This document shows positions 33,903-44,257 of a stretch of DNA of 64,000 nt, in pieces. The notes beneath the pieces were generated by a model that was not told where the DNA came from, searched no databases, and saw only the letters and a program-made list of their open reading frames with translations. This stretch comes from Eurosta solidaginis (taxonomy: Eukaryota > Arthropoda > Insecta > Diptera > Tephritidae), in assembly GCF_040869045.1 (NCBI RefSeq), contig NC_090323.1, positions 263,318,392 through 263,382,391 on the forward strand. The letters run 5' to 3'. Positions within the stretch are counted from its first letter, which is position 1. Each line of letters begins with the position of its first letter. The translations under genes and the position numbers were made by a program.

Positions 33903-36900
33903 CAGTGATGGAAAAAATATTAGGACAATTTACTGAAAATACTAAATCAATTATATCAGCAGTTGTTGTTATTTTTTTTTAGGTGTACCAATTATGCAGG
34001 TCTATGATTGTGTGGATTTGATTTTGCACGTTCCGTGTTGGTATAAACTCAGCCGTATATTTGTTTTTGCAACTCTTTTCGCAGGGATTTTTAAGGTCAT
34101 AAAATTGATTTTTTTTTAATAAACTAAGATTTGTGTTTCAAAGACGAGTATAATTTTCTGTAGAGGTAAGTTTAATTTTCTTCACAAATACTAATGGTAA
34201 TTTGTTGCACTTACTTGAAAGCGAAAAATGGGATTGTAAAAAAAAAAATCCATCTATCCCTGCTGGCGGACCCGATTCAAGTCTTCACACTTTTATTTTC
34301 GAAAGTAATAGAAAGGAGGCTTTTTACTCTAAATGATCAGCAAACCTGATAAGTGTCCAAACAGATTTACTCCTTAAGGTAGACACCCAACAGCTCTAGT
34401 AGTTTCCTATAAAATTCCCTTTCCCCATTCCACAAGGTGTGTACAGCTTCGATAGAGCAGCAATATCACAAATACTTTGAAATTTATGAAAGTTGCATCA
34501 CCCAAATTATCGACGCCATGCAACTGTTGAGACCCCCCACTAATACACCCCAACCGCGACACCGAAATATTCCACGGTAGTTATGAAGACTGGCCAGCAT
34601 TTAAAGATATGTTTACGGCGATCTATGGTTATCATCGCCGATTAACCCAAGCCGAAAAACTTTATCACCCGCGACAAAAGACAAGAGGTTAGGCAGGCCG
34701 ACTTATGATACCTCCTAATGGTTGACAGTTTCCAGCTATCATGGGACGCCCTCAGAGCTCCGTTCGAAACCCGATAACTATTGATGAATAATCAGATGAA
34801 GACCCTATTTAGTCTTCAGCAAACATACTCTGAAAATGGTGAGCCGATTCCAAAGCAGAAAACAACTGAAATCGCCAAAACAAAAGGATTTTACTATTTG
34901 GTGAGTGCTATCCGAAGCAAATTAAAAAACATTTAGACCAAGCATTGAACATGCGAAATCGAGGGACTACCATGCAATATCAAAATTTTAAAAATGCTTG
35001 CAAAGATATATATAGGTAGGGGCAATTTCAATTCTACCTGCTGTGTCTTGTGGTGGCTTAAAAAAAACAACACAAGCAATTTTACGATCTGCAATTGTGT
35101 CACAGTGATACCTTCATTTTTTAAAACGGTTGAATAAAAAACCCACACAACTATGTTTACGACTTGCAAATGCATCACAGTGATGCCTTGGTTTTAAAAG
35201 GGGGTTGTAAAAACGCTAATTTCTAATAATTTTTTTTAATTTCTTTTCTATTCTAGGTTAAATTCATTTTTTCATTTACATATGTTCTGACTAAATAAAT
35301 TTCTAAAGAGAAAAATAAACTCCAAAAAGAAATAACATAGGCATTTCAAAGTGGGATTTTTCAAAATTTGCCCTTGCGACCCAAAGGGGGGGACATCAGA
35401 ATTCGTTTTAGAGGTATGGTTCCTTCGGCAAAGTTTCTTACTTTAATCCCTAGAATATGATTTGCACAGAGCAATGGGCGATTTTTTTGCTTCCCCACAA
35501 ATCGACCCGGCCTAATATATAGTGCTGAACTTATGTTGGTTGACATTATGACTTTAAATAGAAATTTTGGAAAATGGGCATGGCACTATTAAAGATAACT
35601 ATTTTAAACTTGACTTGGATGTTGTCGTAACTATTATATATATTCTTTGTGAAAATAAAAGGAACCGCTTGGCAGCCGCGCCCAAAAACAATTTATATCC
35701 CAATTTTGAAAAATAGAAAAAATGCGAAAATTCCCTACCAAAGCTTGATATGTTGATTGACTTAATAACAAAAACCATAAATTCTGTAGATTTAGTTGAC
35801 TACCCGTTATGGTGGAATGGACTCCAATAGCTCTCCAAGCCGATTACAGTCTGGCCAAAATACACCCCTTCCAATTCATCTCTTCCGGAGAAAAAACACA
35901 TTAAGGGCATTTCATCGTCACACTTAAAACCACCCGATTCTCAATTCGACAAACCTCACTCACGACGCTAAAATGAAACTCATAATGTTAATGCAACGCC
36001 ATCGTTTCTCAGCAGAAATCACTCAATTAGAAGAATCAAACACTATCAGAAAGGAAAGCTCTCTGCTGACCCTAAATCCCATGCTAGTTGACGCCATCCT
36101 CTGAATTGACGGTTATTTAGTTAATGCTGACATGAGCTATAAAGAATGCTGTACAAATATTATCCAAGACAACTCAAAGTTCTGCTCCCTGATTCTAGAT
36201 TTGCTGCATCGCGAAAAGCAACTAATGATCTACATGATATAGAAGGAATACTATGTCTCCAGACTCAAGCAGAAAGTAAAAAAATGCATATTCAATTACA
36301 AGACGTGCACGATATATACAACGAACACGTTCGCAAATAATGGCCGCTTTGCCCCGAACGTGTCACTTACTGGGTGTCCTTTTATGTAACTGGCGTTGAC
36401 TTCGCTGGTCCATTTAGGGTGAAGACGTCTCCCTTGCGACGAGCTTCCTACTCAAAAGCACACTTTTGCGTATTTGTATACTTCTCTATTAAAACGGTCC
36501 ATCTCGAATCCTGCAAAAGTTAGACAACTGACGTCTTCAGGGAATCCTTCTCCCGCTTCGTATGACGATGCGTATTATGCCACAAAGTAATGTATGATAA
36601 TGTAAAGACATTCGTTGGTGCTCAACGAGCTTTTCAAAAAGAGCTGGCAATATTCATCAAAGAAGCAGCTGTAAATGAAGCTGAACGATTTGCAGTACCA
36701 GGTTTTTCAGTTTATACCCCCTTATGCCTCACATATAGGTGGCCTATAGGAAGCGGCGGTAAAAATCCTCAAGACAAATTTCACCAAAGTAGCAGGAAGT
36801 CAAAGGTTTACGTTCGGCTTATACTTATTTACAATTAAAACAAGATTTGTGGCACGTTTTTATTTCTAAATGGGAAGTGCAGATATTTTCCCTTAAATAT

Positions 36901-37185
36901 TTTCTTAGTGCTCCATACGCCATACAAGTGCAATTTTATGGGGCTTTATAAGATGTTACAACAACGAAGTTTTTACCATTTATAATCCAAAAGGAACAAT
37001 AAAAACGTTTTGTTCCTATTATTTTTTCCAAGCCAAACTTCTACTGGTTCCCTTTTTCGCAAACAAACACCCTTAAAATGCTGTTTTTGTAGGGTGCACT
37101 ATTCCAATAGAGATATTAAAGTGCTGCTTATATAATTGGTTTAATATTTCGCACTAAGTTGTCCCTATTATTTTTTCCAACATTG
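33903..37185. mobile_element. Tc1/mariner-like inverted-repeat unit enclosing a BEL/Pao remnant
   Basis: Left repeat 33903-33964 starts CAGTGATGGAAAAAATATTA after a TA. Right repeat 37121-37185 read in reverse starts CAATGTTGGAAAAAATAATA. They are about 80% alike over some 62 bp, including 'caattatat.agcag'. No mariner transposase is readable. A third partial copy of the terminal sequence occurs near 37007-37031. The interior is mainly the BEL/Pao remnant below, so the original element was probably a MITE or small mariner invaded later. Confidence 0.55.
34440..36840 (+). pseudogene. Badly decayed BEL/Pao retrotransposon (gag and integrase traces)
   Basis: Gag traces at 34574-34830: FHGSYEDWPAFKDMFTAIYG, RRLTQAEKLYH, then VDSFQLSWDALRAPFETR and MNNQMKTLFSLQQTY, characteristic of BEL/Pao gag. 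Integrase traces at 36380-36670: TGVDFAGPFRVKTSPLRRAS, KAHFCVFVYFSIKTVHLES, then FVGAQRAFQKELAIFIKEA. Multiple stops and frame changes lie throughout and the RT is not readable. A two-unit repeat of about 75 bp sits at 35064-35212. No LTR was identified on either side. Confidence 0.72.
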
Positions 37186-37200
37186 AGTAGTGCTCCTTTT

Positions 37201-37425
37201 AATTTTTCTTAAAAATTGGCGGGACTGGGTCTACCTGTTTTATGGCGACTCCGAGCGGCATCTGCAAGAGAGATGCATTTTCACTGAGAAGCTTTTCATG
37301 GCAGAAATACACCCGGAGTGTTTGCTGAATCACTTCCGAGGGGTAACCCCGCTTGCCCAGGAGTTGAACCCAGAACCGTCGGTGTGCCAGGCGGAGCACC
37401 CTACCACCATACCACGGCGGCCGCC
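37201..37425 (-). mobile_element. tRNA-headed SINE, copy S4 (3'-truncated)
   Basis: Reversed, it starts GGCGGCCGCCGTGGTATGGT, has a B-box-like GGTTCAACTCC, and ends within the body at 'ggcgggactgg'. It lies 217 bp upstream of the TATA box of the protease-homologue gene. Confidence 0.88.
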
Positions 37426-37642
37426 AATTTATATGTCATACTTCTATATTGCTACTAAAGGCTGGGTACACTCACAACCATCAGAGTGCCGATATACGAG
37501 TATCTGTGTTAATGTGTTAGTTTTTTATACTATAATCGAATGTACCCTAAATTTTTTCTTGTCACGCTTATGCTGCTACAATCACAAAAATTTAGTAATT
37601 TTCCAATGAAAAACTCATTTTTATTTTCGCAACAAAATTTTG

Positions 37643-37680
37643 TATAAATACCACACACAAACTTCAACTTGCTTCAGTTT
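37643..37680 (+). promoter_or_regulatory. Core promoter: TATA box and initiator
   Basis: TATAAATA at 37643-37650 and an arthropod-type initiator TCAGTTT at 37674-37680. The predicted start (A, 37676) is 33 bases after the first T of the TATA box. This predicts a 39-nt leader before the ATG at 37715. Confidence 0.72.
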
Positions 37681-37714
37681 AAACTTAAAAATCGACGAAA
37701 AATCTTAAAATAAA

Positions 37715-38497
37715 ATGAATTTAAACATTTATTTCGCTATCATATTTGTTGTCCTTATCTGCGTTTCAACTAGTACGAATACCCAAAATCGTATTATAGG
37801 TGGCAAAGATTGGGATATAAGAGATAGCCCTTATGTGGTGTCAGTATATATTGCAGGGCATTATCGTTGCGTAGGTACAATAATCGCTTGGAAGAGGGTG
37901 CTTACATCTGATTCTTGTTTGAAAGATTACCTCCGGTCTCCCATCACTGTTAAAGCTGGTGTAACCGATTACCGTGATGCAATAACAGTTCGCAAAGCCG
38001 TGCATATAATTCGTCCATGTGAGATTTATCCGGAAATGGTAGATTTGGATTTAGCTGTAATTATGTTGAATGAACGCCTCCAGAAGAGCCAAACAATACA
38101 AGTAGTACCGCTTTGCAATACTGGATTAAACCCGGGCGTAAAATTGCGAGTTATTGGATGGGGTTCGCAATATGCACACATTGAGCAATATTGCCCTGTA
38201 CTCCAATCTGCTGAATTTGAAGTAATCCCAAGTGACGAATGTGAGTCTCGTTATGCGGCTAAATATGAGGAGCTAGGGCAAACTTTCCCATCAACATTAA
38301 TGTGTTTAACAGATCGGGCACTGAAAAGTGATGCGAATTCTGGAGATGGTGGTGCACCGGCCATTTATAATGGAAAACTACATGCCGTCTTATTTGGTGG
38401 GCTAGAATGTTTGAACCCAAATTATCCGACTTTATATACAATTATAAATAATTATCATGCTCGAAGTTTTATACAACGTGCGAAAGAATACAGATAA
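37715..38497 (+). CDS. Secreted trypsin-fold serine protease homologue (non-catalytic)
   Basis: 260 codons, single exon. A signal peptide spans about residues 1-20, then a very short propeptide ends NR26 before IIGG, the zymogen cleavage site. The chymotrypsin (S1) fold is clear: YRCVGTIIAWKRVLTSDSCL (C52 and C68 as the usual pair), LDLAVIML, VIGWGS, SDECESRY and FGGLECLNPNYPTLYTIINNY. The catalytic His is replaced: TAAHC is TSDSC (Ser67). The Asp is kept (Asp112). The catalytic Ser is replaced: GDSGGP is GDGGAP (Gly212), and the nearby Cys191 equivalent is also lost. It should therefore not cleave peptides and may act as a binding or regulatory homologue outside the cell. The start context AAAATG is good, and TATA, initiator and AATAAA fit exactly. 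The frame is intact, unlike everything around it. Confidence 0.9.
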   Translation: MNLNIYFAIIFVVLICVSTSTNTQNRIIGGKDWDIRDSPYVVSVYIAGHYRCVGTIIAWKRVLTSDSCLKDYLRSPITVKAGVTDYRDAITVRKAVHIIRPCEIYPEMVDLDLAVIMLNERLQKSQTIQVVPLCNTGLNPGVKLRVIGWGSQYAHIEQYCPVLQSAEFEVIPSDECESRYAAKYEELGQTFPSTLMCLTDRALKSDANSGDGGAPAIYNGKLHAVLFGGLECLNPNYPTLYTIINNYHARSFIQRAKEYR

Positions 38498-38499
38498 AT

Positions 38500-38505
38500 A
38501 ATAAA
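38500..38505 (+). terminator. Poly(A) signal AATAAA
   Basis: Lies three bases after the stop codon of the protease homologue, so the 3' UTR is predicted to be very short. Confidence 0.7.
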
Positions 38506-38831
38506 GAATATAATTTCTATTTAAAAAACAAAACTTTGGTTGTATGCATTTAAGATGAGACGCATGCAAATGCCCTAGGTTGTGAGATGAAACTTTAAAA
38601 ATAGCTTTAAAGTTCCCTCGTTCATGAATAGAACATGAGACAAAAAGAAAACAAGAAATAAGTAGGGCAAACTTGATTGATCCATATCGGTATAAAACAG
38701 CTGATCCCACCAACCTTATGGAAATCAATGTATTTGTTATTGATAGCCAATTAGTCAGTTTTTGGTTTTCAGCCATATCCAAAAACTATAGCTTTTTGCT
38801 TTCGCTAATTTATTCACATTTTGGCGTTATT
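38506..38831. other. Gene 3' flank, no recognised feature
   Basis: AT-rich, with a meaningless minus-strand open frame. Ends at the next HINE copy. Confidence 0.5.
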
Positions 38832-40372
38832 ATTATACTCAGCTGAGCAGAGCTCACAGAGTATATTAATTTTGTACGCATAACGGTACCCCGTAGCGGC
38901 ATAAACTAATCGAAATAGATATAGACCTCCATATATGAAAATAATCAGGATCGAAAAAAAATTTGATTGAGCCATGTCCGTCCGTCCGTCCGTTAACACG
39001 ATAACTTGAGTAAATTTTGAGGTATCTTGATGAAATTTGGTATGTAGGTTCCTGGGCATTCATCTCAGGTCGCTATTTAAAATGAACGAAATTGGATTAC
39101 AACCACGCCCACTTTTTCGAGATCAAAAATTTCGAAAAACTGAAAAAGTGCGATAATTCATTACCAAAGACGGATAAGGCGATGAAACTTGGCAGGTTGG
39201 TTCACCTTATGACGCAAAGTAGAAAATTAGTAAAATTTTGGACGTTACTACTATTACTATATGTGTGCTAAAGAAAAATTTGCAAAATCGGATGACGAAC
39301 ACGCCCACTTAAAAAAAAATTTTTAGAGTTAAATTTTAACAAAAAATTTAATATCTTGACATTATATATGTCATTATTATGTCAACATTCAACTCCGATA
39401 ATAATTGGTGCTACAAAATACAACACAATAAAAGAAAATTTCAAAATGGGCGTCGCTCAGGCCTTTTTCATTTAATTTGTCTAGAATACTTTTAATGCCA
39501 TAAATCGAACAAAAATTTACCAATCCTAGTGAAATTTGGTAGGGGTATAGTTTCTATGATGATGACTGTTTTCTGTGAAAATGTGCGAAGGCGGTTGAAA
39601 CCACGCCCAGTGTTTATACACAGTCGACGGTCTGTCCCTCCGCTCGGCCGTTAACACGATAACTTGAGCAAAAATCGATATATCTTTACTAAACTTAGTT
39701 CACGTACTTATCTGAACTCACAGTTTCTTGGTATAAAAAAGGCCGAAATCCGACTAAGACCACGCCCACTTTTTCGATATCGAAAATTACGAAAAATGAA
39801 AAAAATTCCTAATTCTATACCAAATATGAAAAAAGAGATGAAATATGGTAATTGGATTAGTTTATTTACGCAAAATATAACTCTAGAAAAGACTTTATTA
39901 AATGGGTGTGACACCTACCATATTAAGTAGAAGAAAATGAAAAAGTTCGGCAGGGCGAAATCAAAAGCCCTTTGAATCTTGGCAGCAATACTGCTCGTGG
40001 GTCGCCCTGGTCCACATTTTGGTCAATATCTCGAAAACTCCTTCACATATACAACTAAGGGCCACTCCCTTTTAAAGCCCGCATTAATACTTTTAATTTG
40101 ATACCAATATCGTGCAGACACATTCTAGAGTCACCCTGGTCCACCTTTATGGCGATATCTCAAAACGGCGTCCACCTTTATAACTATGGCCTACTCCCTT
40201 TTAAAATAGGCTTTAATACCTTCCAGGGTGATACCCATGTCATACAAATACATTTCAGGGTTACCCTAGGTTCATTTTCCTACGTGATGATTTTCCCTTA
40301 TTTTACCTCCAAAGCTCTCAGTTGAGTATGTAATGTTCGTTTACACCCGAACTTAGCCTTCCTTACTTGTTT
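38832..40372 (+). mobile_element. HINE/mini-me-like element, family 1, copy E (full length)
   Basis: About 1.54 kb, both ends intact: ATACTCAGCTGAGCAGAGCT at the 5' end, and at the 3' end the inverse palindrome, the hairpin and CTTACTTGTT. It has two GTCY-type tracts (near 38975 and 39625), each followed by CGTTAACACGATAACTTGAG, and about two 130-bp units near 40010-40260. This can serve as the reference copy of family 1. Confidence 0.88.
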
Positions 40373-40912
40373 TTATACTCAGCTGAGCAGAACTCACAGA
40401 GTATATTAATTTTGTTCGCTCAACGGTGCCCTGTAACGGCATAAACTAATCGAGATAGATATAGACTTCTATATATTAAAATGATCTGGGCGAAAAAAGA
40501 AATTCATTTAGACATGTCCGTCCGTCCGTCCGTTCCTCTGTCCGTTAACACGATAACTTGAGTAAATTTTGTGGTACCTTAATGAAATTTGGTATGTAAG
40601 TTCCTGGGCACTCATTTCAGATCGCTATTTAAAACGAACGAAATCGGACTATAATCACGCCTACTTTTCGATATCGAAAATTTCGAAAAACCGAGAAAGG
40701 GCGATAATTCATTACCAAAGACGGATAAAGCCATGCAGCTTGGTATGTGGGTTGACCTTATGATACAGAGTAGAAAATTATTAAAATTTAGGGCAATGGG
40801 CGTGTCACTGCCCACTTTTAAAAAAAGGTAATTTAAAATTTTTACAAGCTGTAATTTGGCAGCTGAGTATGTAATGTTCGGGAACACCCGAGCTTAGCCT
40901 TCCTTACTTGTT
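40371..40912 (+). mobile_element. HINE/mini-me-like element, family 1, copy F (head-to-tail with E)
   Basis: Begins TTTTATACTCAGCTGAGCAG directly where copy E ends ...CTTACTTG, so the two share the T-run. It has a GTCY tract near 40518-40545 and ends CAGCTGAGTATG, hairpin variant GTTCGGGAACACCCGAGC, CTTACTTGTT. It lacks the 130-bp units. Confidence 0.87.
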
Positions 40913-41030
40913 CTACAATCATTTTGGAATTATTTTCTAGATAGCTCCAGGATCATTTGAAGATTATTGCCACGCTGCTACGGAATTGTTTTCCAGGACA
41001 ATTTCAGCACTGTTTGAGCATTTTTTACAC
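40913..41030. repeat. Short degenerate CAGGATCATTT minisatellite
   Basis: 'acaatcattttggaattatt', 'ccaggatcatttgaagatta' and 'caggacaatttcagcactg' use the same words as the arrays at 19800 and 47220. Confidence 0.5.
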
Positions 41031-41131
41031 GCTTATACTAGCTTCACTTATATAATAAAATAACGAGTTAATAACAAAAAAAAAATGTTGGTTATACGCA
41101 ACAGTACCCGTTTTTCAAGTGGTATGGGTAT

Positions 41132-41634
41132 TGTGACGAATATTAACATCACTAAGTGGTAATACCATCACTAATCCGATACTAAGCAGCCACTCGTATG
41201 TACGTAAACAAATCAATCATCATCTACACACATACATGCAAGGCAACGGAGAGATACTCATAAACACATGTAACCATCAGCCGAAGTAGTATTCACATAT
41301 ACAGACGCATATGGCTAAAAACTACAAATATACATGTTTGGTAACCACATGGCTGGTAACCAAGCATGAAGTTCACGAAATTACTAGACCTTAGTAGAAA
41401 CAAGCGAATAAAGGAACGGAGAGTATAGAAGCAGCAAAACCTTAGTAGCCAGTAAGCAGTTTGATTGAAACACACAATTAGTTATGAAGTAAGAGTTATT
41501 GTGAAGTACTCTCAAAGTAGTCTAATAAAGGCCATTTTCCATTATTGAATATTGGAGTTATTTATTCAACAGTTTAGCGACTGGAACGTTAGCAGAAGGT
41601 TTAGAATAAGCGGCATTTCACTAAATTCGTTACA
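41132..41634 (+). mobile_element. Solo LTR, TGTGACG...CGTTACA
   Basis: 503 bp, same family as 2648 and closest to the LTRs at 41815 and 43770. It contains a TATA-like 'gagtatagaag' near 41422 and AATAAAGG near 41524. Flanks are GTAT before and ATAT after. Confidence 0.87.
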
Positions 41635-41814
41635 ATATGCTTGCGTGTAATTGGTTGGTTTTCAATAAAACGACGTTCTAATTTTGACGCAACAGGTAAA
41701 TTTTTAGGTAATCAGGGTCAAAAGTCACACTAATCACTTTTTCGCTAATATCCTGTCCTTTAGGTTTTACCAAGTATTAGACCATGACACTCACAACAAA
41801 TCTGATTTAAATAT
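41635..41814. other. Spacer between two LTR insertions
   Basis: Unassigned; it separates two insertions of the same family in opposite orientations. Confidence 0.4.
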
Positions 41815-42307
41815 TGTAACGAACTGAGGGAAATTCCGCTTATTTCAAACCTTCTACTAATGTTCGAATCGCTAAATTCTTGAATAAATAACTCCAATAT
41901 TCCATAATGCAAAATGGCCTTTATTATACTACTTTGAGAGTACTTCACAATAACTCTTACTTCACAACTAATTACGTGTTTCAATCAAACTGCTTAGTCA
42001 TGCCTCAGCGTTGCCTTTATACTCTCGGTTTCCTCGTTCACCCATTTCTCTTAAGGTCTAGTAATCTTGTAAACTTCATGCTTGGTTACCAGCCATATAC
42101 ATGTATATTTGTAGTTTGTAGCCATATGCGTGTATATTTGTGAGTACTACTTCGGCTGATGATTACATGTATTTGTGAATATCTCTCCGTTGCCTTGTAT
42201 GTACATATATGCGTAAATGATGATTGATTTGTGTACGTACATACAGTGGCTGCTTAGTATCAGTTTAGTGATGCTAGTAACACTTAGTGATGCTAATATT
42301 CGTCACA
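41815..42307 (-). repeat. 3' LTR of the deleted element
   Basis: 493 bp, TGTAACG...CGTCACA on the plus strand. It holds extra sequence relative to the 5' LTR, including a duplicated 'ttagtgatgcta' near the right end. Confidence 0.87.
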
Positions 42308-42650
42308 CTGCCCTCCACCGAAGTCTGATCGTCCCCATCAGACAAATCTCTCGATCTAACCGCTGCTAGCCTATCCATATGAACCACCCTTCTATTTCGT
42401 GTTTTCCCAATTGTTCGTATGCGGCAGATAGCATCACTGATGCTCTTTACAACTTTGTATGGGCCTTCCCAAATGCACCAACATTTGGATGGAACACCTT
42501 TCTGCCGTTGAGGGTTGTATAGCAGTACCAAACCTTTCTTCCCGGAAATCTTCCGAATTATTGTTCTTGTCGTACCTGTGTTTCATCCTACTACTCATTA
42601 TCCTGGACCGTTCCGTCACACTCTATTGTTTGGCCAATGAAATACTTCGC
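42274..42650 (-). pseudogene. Integrase C-terminal remnant of the deleted element
   Basis: Minus-strand pieces give TERSRIMSSRMKHRYDKNN, then in a second frame VLLYNPQRQKGVPSKCWCIW, EGPYKVVKSISDAICRI and RVVHMDRLAAVRSRDLSDGD. This is the GPY/F-type C-terminus of a Ty3/gypsy integrase, ending next to the 3' LTR. It joins directly to protease sequence near 42650, so the deletion removed everything from RT to the integrase core. Confidence 0.8.
42308..42320 (-). promoter_or_regulatory. Polypurine tract
   Basis: GGTGGAGGGCAG on the minus strand next to the 3' LTR. Confidence 0.68.
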
Positions 42651-43440
42651 AAAGCTTGACCTTGACGGATGGCCTTTGCATCATCAATTTCGTATTGACA
42701 GTAGTGAGACGAGCCCGTATCTACAGTCAGTATACGCTGCTTGTCATCCACATTTCCTTTGACGGTAAGACTGCTCGATTTTCTTCCAATTTGCCAGATA
42801 TATATCACTGGACATTCAATAGCTGGAGATATGTCTCGATCTCTACATCTGACTCGCTCTTGCTTATCTCTTCCAGCTTTGCGTTTACGACCAGCCAAGT
42901 TGGAACTACCAGGACCTGCTTTCCACACTTAAAGCATTTGACGGCACCATCTTTTTTCTGCTGCGTTACTTGTAATGCTTCTAAAATTGTGTCTACCCAA
43001 TCTGGCCTTTCCACTTCCACGCGATGAGCTTTGAACGCTGACTTACACAGAAGCGATGCTGTTTCCTGAATCAGAGCAAGTGATACCTTTTTGGTAGGCA
43101 GGTTTTGGGTTTGCGTATGTTGCTCGCTTCGTTTGGATATCCCGTTTTTAATTAATAAAGCTCTGGATTTTTGCCCTTTCGGTGTATTTCGCGGGTGTGT
43201 CCGCATTCGCTAAATGTGCCAGCCTTAACATCCCACGCAAACACTTGTAATGTTTCACCAAGCCTCTGGAAGCGGTTCAGTATCTCCATTTGGTATATCT
43301 GTCTCCTATGCTCAGTTCCGTATCGCCTCTCTAGAGCGCTCATCAATGTTTCATAGCTGTTCCGTTCGTACTCTGGAATTGTCTGTAAGATCTCAATAGC
43401 AGATCCCTTCAATGCCACGAATAGTGCAGCAACTTTATTT
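42630..43440 (-). pseudogene. Gag with zinc knuckle and protease start, frame-broken
   Basis: Gag: ALKGSAIEILQTIPEYERNS, YETLMSALERRYGTEHRRQI, then after a frame change KVSLALIQETASLLCKSAFK and VEVERPDWVDTILEAL, leading to a zinc-knuckle start KCFKCGK. A third frame continues to protease, VKGNVDDKQRILTVDTGSSH, which carries the DTG active-site triplet. At least two frame changes. The sequence joins abruptly to integrase remnants. Confidence 0.8.
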
Positions 43441-43752
43441 TCAGCACTTCAGTTGTTTACTGCTGCGGTCTTCTCAAACTGAATCTTAAATACCTGGAAC
43501 AGAACCGTCAAAGGATGGCGTTTTTACCTTTGGATTACTCGCTGGATACGACCCTTGAAATCATCGACTTCTGCCTGAAATTCTGCCTTCTGACTCCATT
43601 ATCTCTCGTATCCGTGCTTGAAGTTTGATCTTATTGCCGGTTGTATTCAGTCCACGGTTCTCCAACTCCTTTTTCAGTTGCTGGATCCTTAATTCACTTA
43701 AATTTACCATGTCCAAGTTGTATTCGAAATCTTCGGAATTTATTCAACAATT

Positions 43753-43767
43753 CCTCTTCTGACACCA
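43753..43767 (-). promoter_or_regulatory. Primer-binding site, tRNA-Leu type
   Basis: TGGTGTCAGAAGAGG on the minus strand, two bases inside the 5' LTR. It fits the 3' end of a fly tRNA-Leu with one mismatch, from memory of that tRNA. Confidence 0.68.
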
Positions 43768-43769
43768 AT

Positions 43770-44208
43770 TGTAACGAATTGAGGGAAATTCCGCTTATTC
43801 CAAACCTTCTGCTAACGTTCGAATCGCTAAACTGTTGAATAAATAACTCCAATATTCAATAGTGCAAAATGGTGTTTATTAGACTACTTTGAGACTATTC
43901 ACAATAAAACTTATTTCAAAACTAATTGCGTGTTTAAATCAAACTGTCATGCCTCAGCTTGCGCTGCTTTTATACTCTAGTAATTTCCTGTACTTCGTGC
44001 TTCGTTACCAGCCATATATATGTATATTTGTAGTTTGTAGCCATATGCGTGTGTATATGTGAGTACTACTTCGGCTGATGATTACATGTGTTTGTGAATA
44101 TCTCTCCGTTGCCTTGTATGTACATATATGCGTAAATGATGATTGATATGTTTACGTACATACGAGTGGCTGCTTAGTATCAGTTTAGTGATGTTAATAT
44201 TCGTCACA
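43770..44208 (-). repeat. 5' LTR of the deleted element
   Basis: 439 bp, shorter than its partner by several internal deletions. Outer flank ATAT. Confidence 0.87.
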
Positions 44209-44257
44209 ATATTTTTTCTTGGAGTCTCTCGTTTTCTCGTTATAGTTCCAAAGTCTT

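Larger units (their letters stand above)
41815..44208 (-). mobile_element. Internally deleted Ty3/gypsy-like LTR retrotransposon
   Basis: Flanked by the perfect 4-bp duplication ATAT (41811-41814 and 44209-44212). LTRs are 41815-42307 (3') and 43770-44208 (5'). The interior keeps gag, the start of protease and the integrase C-terminus, but lacks RT, RNase H and the integrase core. The primer-binding site fits tRNA-Leu. It is a defective copy of the family that left solo LTRs at 2648, 24983 and 41132. Confidence 0.88.

Noticed and set aside
38432..38782. Minus-strand frame overlapping the protease homologue 3' end
   Set aside because: Antisense to a well-supported gene and without motif.
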